This document shows positions 1 to 11,120 of a DNA stretch of 64,000 nt, piece by piece (position 1 is the first letter of the stretch; each line of letters opens with the position of its first letter). The position numbers were made by a program, and so were the translations under genes. Below the pieces are notes generated by a model. It was not told the DNA's origin and did no database searches. It saw nothing but the letters and a program-made list of their open reading frames with translations. The DNA comes from Hypericum androsaemum (Eukaryota > Streptophyta > Magnoliopsida > Malpighiales > Hypericaceae), in assembly GCA_963995505.1 (NCBI GenBank), contig OZ023197.1:13762475-13826474 (forward strand), given 5' to 3'.

Positions 1-582
1 TCGTGCTCCAACACTCTTCTTCTTTTTTCTCTCTTCTAAATGATGCTGGCTGAGGGAAATCTTTAAAATCTTCATTAAAACAGTCTTACTTTGCGTGAAG
101 TTTCTTTATCTATCCATCTTTGAAACTTGCAACTCCGCTGTTGAGCTCAGCGCTCAAGACAACGTACAAAATCGGCAAGAATGGAGTGGCCGCCCTGGAC
201 GAAAATCATTATCATTCTTCACAATCATAGGGAGCATACGGTTGCTAAAAATGCACGATGTCTATGTCAGAATGGTGCTTATGTTCGGGCAAAGATCGCA
301 AAAACGGGACTTGGCGAAAGTGCACCAAGCAGGATATAATGCAAGCAAAAGAGAAGTACATTGCCTTTATGATGCATGAGGACTAGAAGGCATATCTCAT
401 AGAAGAAGTAGGAGGAAAAGAGATTGTTTAAATATTCAGCTTCTGCTTCATGTTGCCCAATCAACTTCCATTCGTCAAAATTTTGTTGCAGCCATCGACA
501 TGGATGGAGCAGCGATGCAGAAGGGAAGACGTCGGACCTCTCCAAGTATGCGACAGAATCATGAACCAACATTACCTCGAAT

Positions 583-1018
583 TCGTCGAGCGGACTTTTT
601 CTTCCGAGGTGTCCACTCGTTTTCTCTTCTTTGTCGAGTCCAAAAATCCTAATTCTTTCTAAAGCTTCCAGTGCTTTCACGGGCAGGGGTCGGTTCCCGG
701 TACTCTGCCTACGACTGTTTGTTGAAGTCTGCAGAAGGAATAGCATCAGGAATTTTCAATGGCTCAGGTTTCTGGCTGGTTTCAGACGCACCAAGCGACG
801 ATGGGTCCATACATCGTACATCATTCTTTTGAGATTGTATCGTCAATAATTGTTCTGTTTGTCCCAGAATCAGCTGAAACATCAGGCACGTTTAAGTCTA
901 TCAATTTAGGAGACCGGGCCTTTTCTGGACATTCCTTCCTACCTGGGCAGTTCTCACTTTTATCTGCACTTTCTCCAACCAAACTACTGATAGGAGACAT
1001 GTCCAGAGGCGGTTCCAT
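583..1018 (-). pseudogene. Degenerate C-terminal remnant of a SANT/MYB-type (At1g09050-like) gene
   Basis: On the minus strand three frames must be combined to read a low-complexity plant nuclear-protein tail. The order is a segment with the EAR-like motif LIDLNVP, a segment KPEPLKIPDAIPSADF, a segment RRQSTGNRPLPVKALEALE, and then a basic stretch STKKRKRVDTSEEK. The RRQST-NRP-KALEALE and KKRKR order is what I remember from the C-terminus of plant SANT/MYB proteins of the At1g09050 type; that assignment is from memory. The reading frame changes at least twice and contains stops, so no intact protein can be made. Short plus-strand open frames over the same bases look like shadows. It could instead be an exon-rich gene read wrongly, but the frame changes do not sit at GT/AG sites. 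Confidence 0.42.
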
Positions 1019-1091
1019 GACCTTGTCCTCACATGAAGAAGGGGAGGTCGGTGTTCAGAGGCGTATTTTTTACTCTCAAATGTTATTTTAG

Positions 1092-1940
1092 ATGAAAATT
1101 AATCCTAGGGATTAACATATTCGATTTTCCAAAATTCATGGACTAATTAATTAAAGTATGTACCTCTTAGTACAATATCAAAATTTAGGGACTTATGAGT
1201 TTTTTCCCTAAAAATTAGGACAGAAAAACAAAATATGGAAACTGACTATAGGCAAATTATTTTTTCCTGCCGTGTTCGGCTATAAATATTACATATTAAT
1301 TCCGATTTTTTTTCTACTGTCGTAAGTTCATTTTTCCTTTAATACCATCAATCGGATTACATGGATCTGACTTAAACTGAAATACAATAAAAATTCTAAC
1401 AACCGGACAATCAAACATAGCTTATTGCACTTTAAATATTTTAAAAAATTAAATAAAAGGAACTAGACTCCTTGTTTTCTTAATTTTTTATATAAAACAT
1501 CTGTCACTGCCATGTGACCGCAATAGGTGTGGAGCGGGTCAATTCTCTTTTTTTTATAAAGAAAACTAATAAGTTTTTAAGGTTATATATAATATACTAG
1601 GAAATTCTCTCAATAATTTTTTAATCTCTAAATTATGAACTGATTAATCTATAAATCTATGTTTGGTCAATATTTTAATAGTATGTCAAAACTATCCTTT
1701 TCTTTTTACCTAACGAAAAAATTGGCGACCACCCTCAATCACCCTCAACGGGTCCTATGCCTAGCAAAAAGACAAACATATATAAAGGGGTCATGCATGG
1801 GTATCGAATCGTATTCTATTGCACTGTTGAACTATAAATACACAGCCATATTTATATACTCCCTTCAATTCTTTTTCAAATTATTTTCCGGCTAGTCAGA
1901 TCAATATAATTTCTCTTTTTTGTTTCATTTTTTCAATTAT
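1092..1940. other. AT-rich intergenic stretch, no gene seen
   Basis: High A+T, many homopolymer runs and only short open frames without recognisable motifs. I see no coding, RNA or clear repeat structure. Confidence 0.6.
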
Positions 1941-2483
1941 AGTAAAATCTCTCTAAAGTGATATCGTTGGGAACGGAGAAAAATATCACTTTAGAGAGGT
2001 TATCACATAAGAAAAGTTTACGTTTTTTTTCTCCGAAAAAATAAAATTGAGTTTTGAAGCAATAAATACATAAATAGCTAAAAATTATTTTGTTTATATT
2101 CAAATGGCGCAAAATATCGATTTATAGCATTATTCAAATGCTACACTCGATTCAAATATTTCGTTTACAACAAGACGATGATCAAAAAAATTATTTGAAG
2201 ATAATCTAGAACATGAATGATGATGTAAAATTTATCAAACAAGTAAGTCTAGCATAAACTAATATCTTAAAATATTGTTGGCATTCATGAAGTATGTAAA
2301 AATATGTATATTTATTTAAAAATATCACTTTATACGAAAATTGGGACCGAGATTTAACACTAAAATTTTTGGAAAAATTATTAGTTATTACGATAGAGAA
2401 GTTATTAAATTTTAACACTGGTCCCGACTCGGGACCGAGATTTTTTATCAAATTAAAGAGGTTATCACTTTATAGAGATTTTA
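1941..2483. mobile_element. MITE-like element with imperfect terminal inverted repeats
   Basis: The left end reads AAATCTCTCTAAAGTGATA and the right end, reversed, reads AAATCTCTATAAAGTGATA, about 540 bases apart. A second inverted copy of the motif (ATATCACTTTAGAGAGG) lies just inside the left end. The interior is AT-rich and non-coding. A target duplication is not clear, so the superfamily is left open. Confidence 0.5.
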
Positions 2484-4180
2484 ATGTGGAAACAAAATGA
2501 TATCGATCAGACACAGAAAACAATCTCAATCAACGATCTACGTAAAAAGTCAAATGGTCTGATATTGAACTAGCGAAGACAATCAAGAATTGAGGCTATC
2601 AATTTTTTGAACCAAATTAATAGCTACGTAAAATGAAATAAACAAAGGGAAAATGAAAATGAAAACGCAAAGGTTATTTTTCATTTTTTTGGCATATGTT
2701 ATATTTTTAAAATATAATCTTTATCTAACTCCCAATTTTATAATCATCACGGGTGACAGGTTTTTCACTCCTTATCGTTTTCTAATATTATCAGAGATGT
2801 GCTTGGGGGTATATCATGGTTTGATTTACTAGTTTTCACATTTATTGATGCGAGTTTGCAAGCGAGCCAGATAGATGAGTTTCTTGGTTTGATCACCAAT
2901 TTTTTTACTTTCATTTACTTTCTAGGAGAAAGAGAAGAGTAGTTTTGATATTCCACAAAAAATATTATCCAAAAATAGACTCACAAACTAATCAGTTCAA
3001 TTTCTCAAAATCTAGATACTAAAAAACTATTAAGAAGACCTCCTAGTACTTTTGCATAACCTCATGGACTTGTGCATTATTTTTTTTTAAAATATGTACC
3101 TATTTTCAGAGTTTTAGTAATTTGGTACCCAAAACAAAAAAATCACAGATGCCATATATCAATTTAAAAATTAAGTTACTAAATCGTAAAGTTTGAAAAT
3201 TTAAATGACGTTTCCGTTGGTTTATCTTTTAGCGACGAGCTTGAGGCCCGGTAATTGACATGGGCTCGAAGTAGATTTGACGGTGCTTTTTTTCAAAATT
3301 TAAAGTTAAGTAAGTTCTACTAAACTCTGGTGTTTTATTATTAGGTTTGTTTACATCCCAAAAAAGTATTTTTATTTTTGTAAGGGATGAAAATTAGCCG
3401 GTCGACTTTTAAAAATAAAAAAAAAACAAGGGAAGATTTATAGTCCTGAACTCCGGGTCTTAAACGTGATGTTGACTGCTCGACCAAAAAAAAAGGTGAT
3501 GTTGACTGATTTCTTTCGTCGTGTATTACATGCTCTAAACTTCTGATACTACGGTACCCAACAAAGATTTAGATGATGTTTCCTTTCGCATGACAAACCC
3601 AACAAAGATGCTCAATGTCATGCATTACGTTCTTGTCTTACCTACACAAATCTCTTATGTTGCCTCACCACTTGTCGTGCCACATCATATTGCATTTTCC
3701 ACCTGCTCGGTCACATATGTTCATTTTCTTACGTGAAGATCACAAGAATTATCCTAATTTTCTCCAATTTCTTTTATTATTGTTCAAAAGTTCCATTAAA
3801 ATAATATGACAAACCAATACTTTCAATCTCATTTCCTTCCAAAGAAAAAAAAAGAAATAATTTGAATAAGATATAAGTGAAATATGTTAATTATGTAATG
3901 ATAAAATTCATATATTGCATTTATAAGAAAGATAATATCTTTAAAATATTTTTATGGCAAAAAAATTCTTCGACATTCGAACACTCATTAATTAAAAATT
4001 CAAGTTCGAGGTTGTTCAAAAACTTGCATTCTCGGTGCCCCAATTCAAAATCTTTGGTCAAATCAAACACATCTTTACCCCATGATTTATGTGGTTCGTA
4101 GTATTATTCCTTGGTAATTTATGAATCCTTCTTATTTTCCATACAACCTTGACTCAGTTTATTTACAGCAACTTCCTAAA
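2484..4180. other. AT-rich intergenic stretch, no gene seen
   Basis: Non-coding AT-rich DNA with poly-A and poly-T runs. Open frames at 3615-3809 and 3877-4101 have no recognisable domain and biased AT-rich composition. Nothing else is supported here. Confidence 0.55.
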
Positions 4181-4184
4181 GATA

Positions 4185-4285
4185 AGCCCAAGTTAAGTCG
4201 CTGCTTTGTGAAGGCAACCTCAAGGGTTCCCCTCCACTCTAGAAACACCGCAGCTGGAGCTTTTGCTTGGGCCACATCGCAGTCG
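4185..4285 (-). repeat. About 100-bp dispersed repeat, partner of 24,055-24,146 in opposite orientation
   Basis: The reverse complement of this segment matches 24,055-24,146 over about 100 bases. Shared blocks include GTTTCTAGA-TGGAGGGGA and AAAGCAGCGACT. It is non-coding and probably the edge of an unclassified transposon. Confidence 0.5.
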
Positions 4286-4902
4286 AATTTGGACTAACAT
4301 TATTCGATTTAGTAAATATTCGAATACCGTAAAAGGAACGAAACAACCCGGTAAGTCTAGACTTATCAATATGTAAGCTGCTAATAAGAGATGCACCTTT
4401 CTAATCTAGACTCTAGTTTTCGTTTCCTGATATGTTTCATGTCCCCTTTGAGGCTCGGCTAACACGTTGATTAAATACGAGTTTTCTTCGATTAAATAGT
4501 CAAGTGGTCTTCACTTGAGATAGAATATTTCTCGTGGGTTTTTTTTCCAACTCAATTTTGACATTTATTAAATAATCCAACATATAAATTATGGAAAAGA
4601 AGGTTTCCAAAAAAGTTATAACATTATTTATTTTAAAGATTCAAATCCAAAATCTTTTCTAACATAGAATGATAATATAACATGAAAAAATTAGTAAGTA
4701 GCTACAGATAAAGGGAGACACTCGAAGAAAACTTTATTATAGGTAGAGATTATTACATAGTTGAAATCACAGATTTTCAACTATTTAATTAACTAAACAT
4801 TAGAGATACTCTAATAATATTACCGAATAATTAAAAGGACACCGAAATGGAAAAGGACATATTATAATAGACTATAATATTAATACCGAATGGTAACAAC
4901 GC

Positions 4903-5093
4903 CTACGTGCTCCATTTTGATAAGAAACCGGCGTCGATGTGCTTCTTCATCTCGTCCCGATCATCGAACCTCCTCCTGCACTTGGAACATTCATAATGAG
5001 CAGTTGGATGCTCCTTGGATTGATGCTGAAGTAAGCTTGCGTGGTGAAAACAACCTCGTCGCAAAGGTTACAGTTAATAAGAGGTGGCGTCAT
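4903..5093 (-). pseudogene. Frameshifted mini C2H2 zinc-finger gene, paralogue of the gene at 26.4 kb
   Basis: From the ATG at 5,093 the minus strand reads MTPPLINCNLCDEVVFTT and then must shift frame to continue HASLLQHQSKEHPTAHYEC, followed by SKCRRRFDDRDEMKKH and a terminal SKWST before a TAG. Put together, this gives one C-X2-C-X12-H-X5-H-type finger and a second CxxC-containing finger-like motif. The arrangement matches the intact 82-residue protein at 26,418-26,666, which shares MTPP, CNLC, THA, CxKCxRRF and SKWS. A TATA-like TATATAAA lies at about 5,209-5,216 on the minus strand, appropriately placed. A single indel near residue 18 breaks the gene; a sequencing error is possible. The function of this small family is unknown to me; DNA or RNA binding is inferred only from the finger motif. 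Confidence 0.55.
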
Positions 5094-5186
5094 TTTTTGG
5101 ATAAAAATAGATGGAGGGCTTTTTTCTGATAAGTTGATGGAAAGAGGTGTGTTTTGGTTATGTTTTAAAGCAAACTTGAAATACAT

Positions 5187-5553
5187 TTTTTTAAGACGTT
5201 GTACATTATTTATATAGAAAGAAAATAGGCATTAGTTATTGCATGACTAACCAAATTTATTGTGCAATTGGGCTTACTGTGAAAAGCGTCACAAGGTATT
5301 TTTTTCATGACGAGTGTCATCCATCCAGCCATTGGGCTACCATACAAATGAAGCTCTAACGGTAACTTTTACAAGTGTGCCAATAATTTTTAACATTGTC
5401 GGAACTTATTCTAGAAGTAACTTGCCCAATAATAATTTTTACATTCGTAAAATTTAAATTTAATTTTTTATAACAATAATCCTCTTATAGTTTAGACCAA
5501 CTCTTATTAATTCTTACTGAGTTTCATATACTTTCTTTCTGACTTTTATCACT
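5187..5553. other. Intergenic stretch, no gene seen
   Basis: AT-rich, non-coding. It contains only the presumptive promoter of the broken zinc-finger gene at its left end. Confidence 0.5.
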
Positions 5554-5700
5554 GTGATTATTCAAAAGGATTTTTTTTTTGGCCAAAAGAAACTTTATTA
5601 CTCAAAGAAACGAAAAAATTACAAGAAGGAGAAAAAGAAACAGAAGAGAAGCCAAACACACAGGTCGAGTTCTTCTTTATGGTGATTATTCAAAAGGATT
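5554..5700 (-). mobile_element. Severely 5'-truncated LINE-type insertion with a 19-bp target-site duplication
   Basis: GTGATTATTCAAAAGGATT occurs at 5,554-5,572 and again at 5,682-5,700, flanking a 109-base insert. The insert starts with a T-run and on the minus strand ends with GTAATAAAGTTTCTTTTGGCC and then poly-A. That is the signature of a target-primed (LINE-type) insertion reduced to its 3' end. Similar AATAAAG-type tails recur at about 11.97, 23.79 and 51.3 kb. Confidence 0.72.
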
Positions 5701-5901
5701 AGTTCAATTACATGGTGGTTTCAATGGTAACTAGATGGATAATGAAATAAAGTAGTCAAGGAACAGTAAACTCTTAAATTGTTACCAAACATGCCGGCGG
5801 CAAGCCTTCTCACAGTATGGCCATGCCGGACTGCCCTTGTCTTGTCGCCCCGACCGGCCAGGACTGCTGACAACAAACGGGGATAACCAAGCAAGTCAAT
5901 G

Positions 5902-6612
5902 TAGGGGTGGTATAAATACATATGTGGGTCAGATTTTACCTTTACTCTGTAGGTCGAGGGTCTGTTGATTTTGATTGGGTCGAGGGCAGAGTATAGGTAT
6001 GGGTCTACTTTTAGAGGTGGGGTCTAGAGCAGGATATGAATCTTATGAATTTCTACCTTATTTTTACCTTTTTATCCTACTTTAGACCATACTCTAACTA
6101 TACCCTAAATAGACCCTAATCTTCACATATTTATTATATTATTATTGTATTACAGAACTAGCTTGAAGACATCTTGAAGAATGAAACCTCAAAGCTTAAT
6201 CAAATTGTGATCCGCCTCCTTTTTGCTTAGAGTTTTAGTTGAGGAGCTACTAGCTCAGAATTTTTGTTTACATTATCGACATGAGTGACTTTCTATCTTC
6301 TTCCAAAGATAATGGAACCTGGAATTTTTTTAGTTATTTATGCATTTGGAACCTCGAAGCTTGATTCCGCCTCCTTTTATGTATTTATAGTTGTTTACAT
6401 TTATCGACACGAGTGACTTTCTGTCTAACATTTAATTCAAGGGTCAGACCCCTGCGGACCCTGGAAACTTTGCGGACCCTGAAAGTAAGGGTATGGGTCT
6501 AATAATAAAATTTTTCGAGGGTCGAAGGTAGGGTATGAGTCCAACTCTTCAGACTAGGGTATGGGTAGGGTCTTAGTTATACTCTACCCTACCTTACCTA
6601 TCACCATCCCTA
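5902..6612. mobile_element. hAT-like MITE, copy 1 (TAGGG(A/G)TGG termini)
   Basis: It is bounded by TAGGGGTGG on the left and CCATCCCTA on the right, with interiors made of TAGGGTATGGGT-like blocks shared with the copies at 38,186-38,914 and 59,514-60,090. CAAGTCAA lies two bases outside the left end and CAAGTCAC immediately outside the right end, which is compatible with a decayed 8-bp hAT target duplication. It has no coding capacity and an internal partial duplication (GAGTGACTTTCT twice). Confidence 0.65.
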
Positions 6613-6639
6613 CAAGTCACAACACGCTGCTCAGGCAAG

Positions 6640-8260
6640 TGATTGACGCTTGGACACAAAGTAGCATTGTAGATCACGATGCATGACCACCACTGCCTTC
6701 TTTGTGGAATCCAGGAGCAAGGGTTTCGATCTCTACCTCCCCTCGTCCTATCCTAGAGGAAGGCCATGATCAATCATCATTCGTGGGTGCTCTACATACA
6801 GCATGCATCAATTTAGATCTACATTCTTTATTGCCTCTCTATTGCCTCTCTATCCTTATTTATGGATTTTTGACTCAATGACGGCCGTGGAATAGTGCAA
6901 GTACTCAGATCGCCTGATAGTAACTTCTGACTGAGAATTGTCTTTACCTCACGAGAATTCAAGTACACCCGGTCTCCTTGGGGCGGCTAAACTCTTCTTG
7001 AGTTTGCCCTACTTCGGCCTCTTTATAGCCACCTGGAATAACCTTACCCCGGGCACCGTCCTTAACCTTTAAAGATCATTGTCCCACTCAAAGTAAAAGG
7101 AAACATGATCCTACTTAAGCTAAGAGCAGTTGGCGCCCCTCTTAGTGTCCTTAACTGGCGCTGGGTTTAGGTGCCTTCAATAGGCACCTCATTTGGTGCC
7201 TCGTCCGGCACTGCATCTACTTCAAGTGACTTTTTGACATCCTTCTGTCTCAAATTTGAAGAAGTTATAAACTATAAAGTTGTAGTTCTATGACTTACCT
7301 TCACATAGCAACTTGAATCATATTAATTTGAGATTCGAGTCAAAAGATATGACATAGCGCTAGATTTACTTCCTCTACCTGGCGTCAGGTTTGCTGCCCA
7401 CACTTGGTGCCAGTTTTAGACATCCTTCCATTCTGAATTGGAAAGAGTGATGAACTACAAAGTTGTAGGCCTATCTATTATCTTTCCATAGGCTCAAGAA
7501 TCACCTTAATCCGAGTCAATAGTTATGACCACTTTACCACAAACAGCTAAAACCCCCTTTCCATGCCTTCAGCTAGCGCCAAGTTTGGCTATCAAGAGTT
7601 GGCGCCGGGTTTAGTTGCACTCAGTTGGTGTCGCATTTAGTTAACATTGGGTTGGCCCTCCACTCAGTTGGCACTGTATTTAGTTGGCGCCAGGTTGGCC
7701 CCCCACTCGGTTGGCGCCAATTTTAGCTAGTGTCGGGCTCACCTCTATTGAGTTGGTACCTCACTCGCTTTAGGAGAATAAACGCTCCAGAAAGGCTTCA
7801 CCTTCTCAAACTTATGAAGTTAATTATACACCCAACTCCCATACTCGAAGCCCCAACCTTGTAAATTATTTTGCCCGTCAACAGATGGGTATTGTGATAT
7901 AGCTCCCTCAAGCCAATGAGCGTCTGGCCTCTCCAAATGAGTGACTCGACTTGAGAAAGGCCTTCTATCCCTAACAAGTGTATAACCTAACCTGAGGAAG
8001 TTCCACCTCACTTGAGACTAAGGGTACCCAAACCGACTTGAAGTCAGGGGTACCTAGGTCGCCTTACCCTAAGGGTACCTTAGGTGATTTAAGGCTGAGA
8101 GTACCCAAGCTGATTCAAAGCTGAGGGCACCCAAGCTGATTCAAGGCTGAGGGCACCCAAACTAACTTGATCATACCCAGCCAAGGTAAGTTGACGTCCA
8201 AGTCCAAGCACTTCAATAATCGCCATAGTCAATTCGGCCAGAAGGTGGGGTGTCAAAGGC
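6640..8260. repeat. Degenerate tandem-repeat region rich in GGCGCC
   Basis: A block beginning GACATCCTTC and ending in TATGAC recurs with a spacing of about 183 bases (7,236 and about 7,419). From 7,560 to 7,770 the motif TTGGCGCC recurs many times. From about 8,000 to 8,170 a unit of about 30 bases containing GGCTGAGGGCACCCAAG is repeated several times. No protein-coding frame is convincing. It looks like an old LTR or satellite-like part of a retroelement. Confidence 0.5.
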
Positions 8261-8299
8261 TATAGTAACCATTGGAAGCTAGATGGGATTTGGCCATGT

Positions 8300-9520
8300 G
8301 GCTCCTTCACTGTTGCGGTGCATACAACACGCAATCTATTTGAGGGGCATGAAGTTTCTCTGAATCATGTATCGAAGGGTGATCATTATTTAGTGAGTAT
8401 TGATGAGCGATACTATGAGGAACAAAGTATAGAGTGTGCCCGACTTGCTTTCATTGAGGATTGGTGCTGCCAAAAAGGACTACGACATGCCACTAAGTGA
8501 GCTACGAGGTCGTTTATTGAAATTGTGGAAAACTCCATCGTCATGGCATATGTTGTCACTCAAACGTGGGTTCTTTTCGTGTCATTTTTTGTCTGAGGAA
8601 GATCGTACCCGCATCTGGAAAAATATGGCTTGGAGACTAAGTCTAGGTATGCTTTCCTTACAGCCTTGATTCAAGGATTTTCTACTGTCCTTCATCAGTG
8701 GCCAAAATTTGGGTGAAATTGAAAGGGTTAAGTCCAGAGCATGTTGACTCGTTGGCCATTTTGAGCTTAGCTAAGGCCGTTGGAAATTCAATCAGGATTG
8801 ATTATAATGCGTTGAATAGAAGTTATATTGTGAAGGTATCGGTAGAGGTGGAATTGGCAAAAGGTATGTAGGAGAGGGTTATGCTTGAGAGACTTAGAAA
8901 AAACTCTTAAGTCGGAGTGTCATATAAGCAGTTGCCAAATTTATGTTCACTGTGCAAGATTGTTGGGTATGCATTATCCAGTTGCACGAAGGTGCAAACT
9001 GGTATGACAATCGTGTCTATAGCTAAGAGCTGGGAAGAGATAGTTGTGGCTAAGACTTGTGTTGATCGTAAGGTAAGTCGTAGGCCTCACGCATGGAGAC
9101 ATGATCGGCAACATTGTAGGGAGGGTCTCCGGATAGCAGAGGAAAGGTAAAGAGGTTGTTGTAGGGGGTGAGAGTTCTAAGGTGCCAAACAAGAAAGGGG
9201 GGATGACTAAGTGGGGGTTATTCCAAGGAGGTGGCAGTGATTGGTATGTCGAATACATTCTACTTTTTTGGGTGAGACAGAGAGTTGCCCTCTCTCAGGG
9301 TTTGGAACGACAGTTGGTGTTGTCGAGCGATGTGGAGGAGGGCCAGGAGATATTAGAACTGGTAGAAAATGAGGCGCACATTTTAAAGGATGTTTCTGAA
9401 GGGACGATAATAATAGGTGTAGGTGGGGCTAGTTTGGAGCGATCGGCTTCAGGGGACGGAGATAAGACTAGTATCGCAGGGCTGGCTATAGTGGAGGATC
9501 AGAGGAACATGGGTTAGAGG
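8300..9520 (+). pseudogene. DUF4283/zinc-knuckle protein pseudogene (retroelement ORF1-like)
   Basis: Across several frames the plus strand reads the pattern of plant DUF4283 proteins. First comes a segment with FFSCHFLSEEDRTRIWKNM, then a frameshift, then KIWVKLKGLSPEHVDSLAI and a segment ending VKVSVEVELAKGM. A zinc-knuckle-like LPNLCSLCKIVGYALSSC follows; its expected His is replaced, since consensus proteins have C-x2-C-x3-GH-x4-C. Stops and frameshifts interrupt every domain. Such proteins are common as LINE ORF1 or as host-captured copies. The downstream part to about 9.8 kb is acidic and open in pieces but has no recognisable domain. Identification comes from motif order, not a search. 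Confidence 0.55.
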
Positions 9521-10080
9521 AAAGATAATTTTCAACCAACATTACCTTTAGTGCCAGAAGAGGAGGTGGTGACAGACACAAGTGGGGATGGTTTGGTAGA
9601 GTATGTTCATGCAGGTTTTTGTGATGAAAGTGGAGCTGAGATGGACTTGACGTCGATGCCATATCGGGAGTCGATGGATATTGTTGCTCTCACAGGCTCT
9701 TAAGCTAGCAAGATGATATTCATGATGGGGCGAGCTTCTTGAGAGGTTTAGTTACTAACGAGTGCAAAGTTGCAGAATCCATTGAAGATGATGCTATGCG
9801 AATAATGTCGATACTTCCGGGTCAGAAGTGAGGTGATTTGGCAAAAAAGGAGCAACCTGTTAAAATGCCAAAACAAACATGCAGCATGAGATCACTGAGA
9901 ATACCTATGCCTTGTAAAAAAAATTACTTGTATTTTAGGAGATTTCCTACCGACCCACTTATGAATTAGCCAGTGGTGGAAAGAAAATCTTTGCACTGCG
10001 AAAAGGGTCCGAAATTCTGCCAACTCCGTAAAGGGATATGATAGTCGCTACAAGCAAGGGACAAATGTCCCTGTCCAGCC
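9521..10080. other. Tail of the degenerate element and intergenic DNA
   Basis: Short open pieces continue the DUF4283 remnant to about 9.84 kb. After that no coding or RNA structure is visible until the U6-like fragment at 10,081. Confidence 0.45.
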
Positions 10081-10119
10081 GTCCCCTCGGGTACATCTGA
10101 TAAAATTGAAATGACATGG
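10081..10119 (+). pseudogene. 5' fragment of U6 snRNA sequence
   Basis: GTCCCCTCGGGTACATCTGATAAAATTG-like sequence matches the first 35 or so bases of plant U6 snRNA and then loses similarity. It sits 53 bases upstream of a longer U6 copy. Confidence 0.55.
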
Positions 10120-10171
10120 TGTCAGAATCTCCATATCTAACCTAAAATCAAATATTTTCCTATATTATTTT

Positions 10172-10275
10172 GTCCTTTCGGGAACATCTGATAAAATTGG
10201 AACGATACATAGAAGATTAGCATGGCTCCTGCACAACAATGACAAGCGCAAATTGAGAAATGGTCTAAATTTTTT
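10172..10275 (+). pseudogene. Diverged full-length U6 snRNA copy (pseudogene)
   Basis: The copy runs from GTCCTTTCGGGAACATCTG to a terminal T-run, about 104 bases, in the order of plant U6 snRNA. The ACAGAGA box region reads ACATAGAAGATTAGCATGG, so the invariant ACAGAGA is changed to ACATAGA, and the following stretch GCACAACAATGACAAGCGC carries further changes. I see no upstream sequence element (RTCCCACATCG) or well-placed TATA box. It is therefore probably not transcribed or functional. Confidence 0.7.
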
Positions 10276-10529
10276 ACGAACATCGGGATCATAAATAGAT
10301 GTGTTAGTATATATCTTCTCGTGGAAGGAGCTTATTTAACTTTTCGGGCTCAGACATTTTGTTTCCCCGCATCTCCATCTTTATTTTAAGCAACGAAATT
10401 TAAATACTGCGGAAAAATCCTTTTAGGTTCTTCAACTCCTGACAGACTCAATGTTTAACACCTCAGCCTAGTTGGTGAGGATGTAATTTTCTAATGTACT
10501 GGATCCTATTAGAATTCCAAAGTTAAATT

Positions 10530-10634
10530 GTGCCTTTGAGGATATTTGATAAAATTGGAAAGATACAAAGAAGATTAGCATGGCCCGTGTGCAAGGATGA
10601 CACGCACAAATCGAGAAATGGTTCAAATTTTTTT
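10530..10634 (+). pseudogene. U6 snRNA-like copy in tandem unit 1
   Basis: It is collinear with plant U6 from GTGCCTTTGAGGATATTTGA through GATTAGCATGGCCC and CACGCACAAATCGAGAAATGG to a T-run. ACAGAGA is ACAAAGA. It is followed immediately by GAGCTTTTTT and a TTCTTATTAATAAAGGTTC tail resembling plant LINE 3' ends. No upstream sequence element is visible. It is best read as a retrocopy or U6/LINE chimera rather than a working snRNA gene. Confidence 0.7.
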
Positions 10635-11015
10635 GAGCTTTTTTGAGCTTTTTTCTTATTAATAAAGGTTCGTAAATATAAAAAAGTCACTATCGAGCCA
10701 AAAAACTTGTATCACAACAGCATAAAACGTTATAAATACTGCGGGCTCAGACATTTTGTTTACGAACATCGGGATCATAAATAGATGTGTTAGTATCTAT
10801 CTTCTCGTGGAGGGAGCTTATTTAACTTTTCGGGCTCAGACATTTTGTTTCCCCGCATCTCCATCTTTATTTTAAGCAACGAAATTTAAATACTGCGGAA
10901 AAATCCTTTTAGGTTCTTCGACTCCCGACAGACTCAATGTTTAACACCTCAGCCTAGTTGGTGAGGATGTAATTTTCTAATGTACTGGATCCTATCAGAA
11001 TTCCAAAGTTAAATT

Positions 11016-11120
11016 GTGCCTTTGAGGACATTTGATAAAATTGGAAAGATACAAAGAAGATTAGCATGGCCCGCGTGCAAGGATGACACGCACAAATCGA
11101 GAAATTGTTCAAATTTTTTT
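11016..11120 (+). pseudogene. U6 snRNA-like copy in tandem unit 2
   Basis: Same structure as the copy 486 bases upstream, with GGCCCGCGTGCAAGGATGAC retained and ACAAAGA in place of ACAGAGA. One end change (GAAATTGTTC) differs from the upstream copy. It is again followed by a LINE-like AATAAAG tail. No promoter elements typical of plant U6 genes are seen. Confidence 0.7.

Noticed and set aside
759..1091. 110-residue plus-strand open frame near the left edge
   Set aside because: It overlaps the minus-strand gene remnant, has no domain, and its composition looks like the shadow of the degraded gene.
10530..11120. Functional U6 snRNA genes
   Set aside because: No upstream sequence element or correctly placed TATA box, altered ACAGAGA box and atypical 5' ends.
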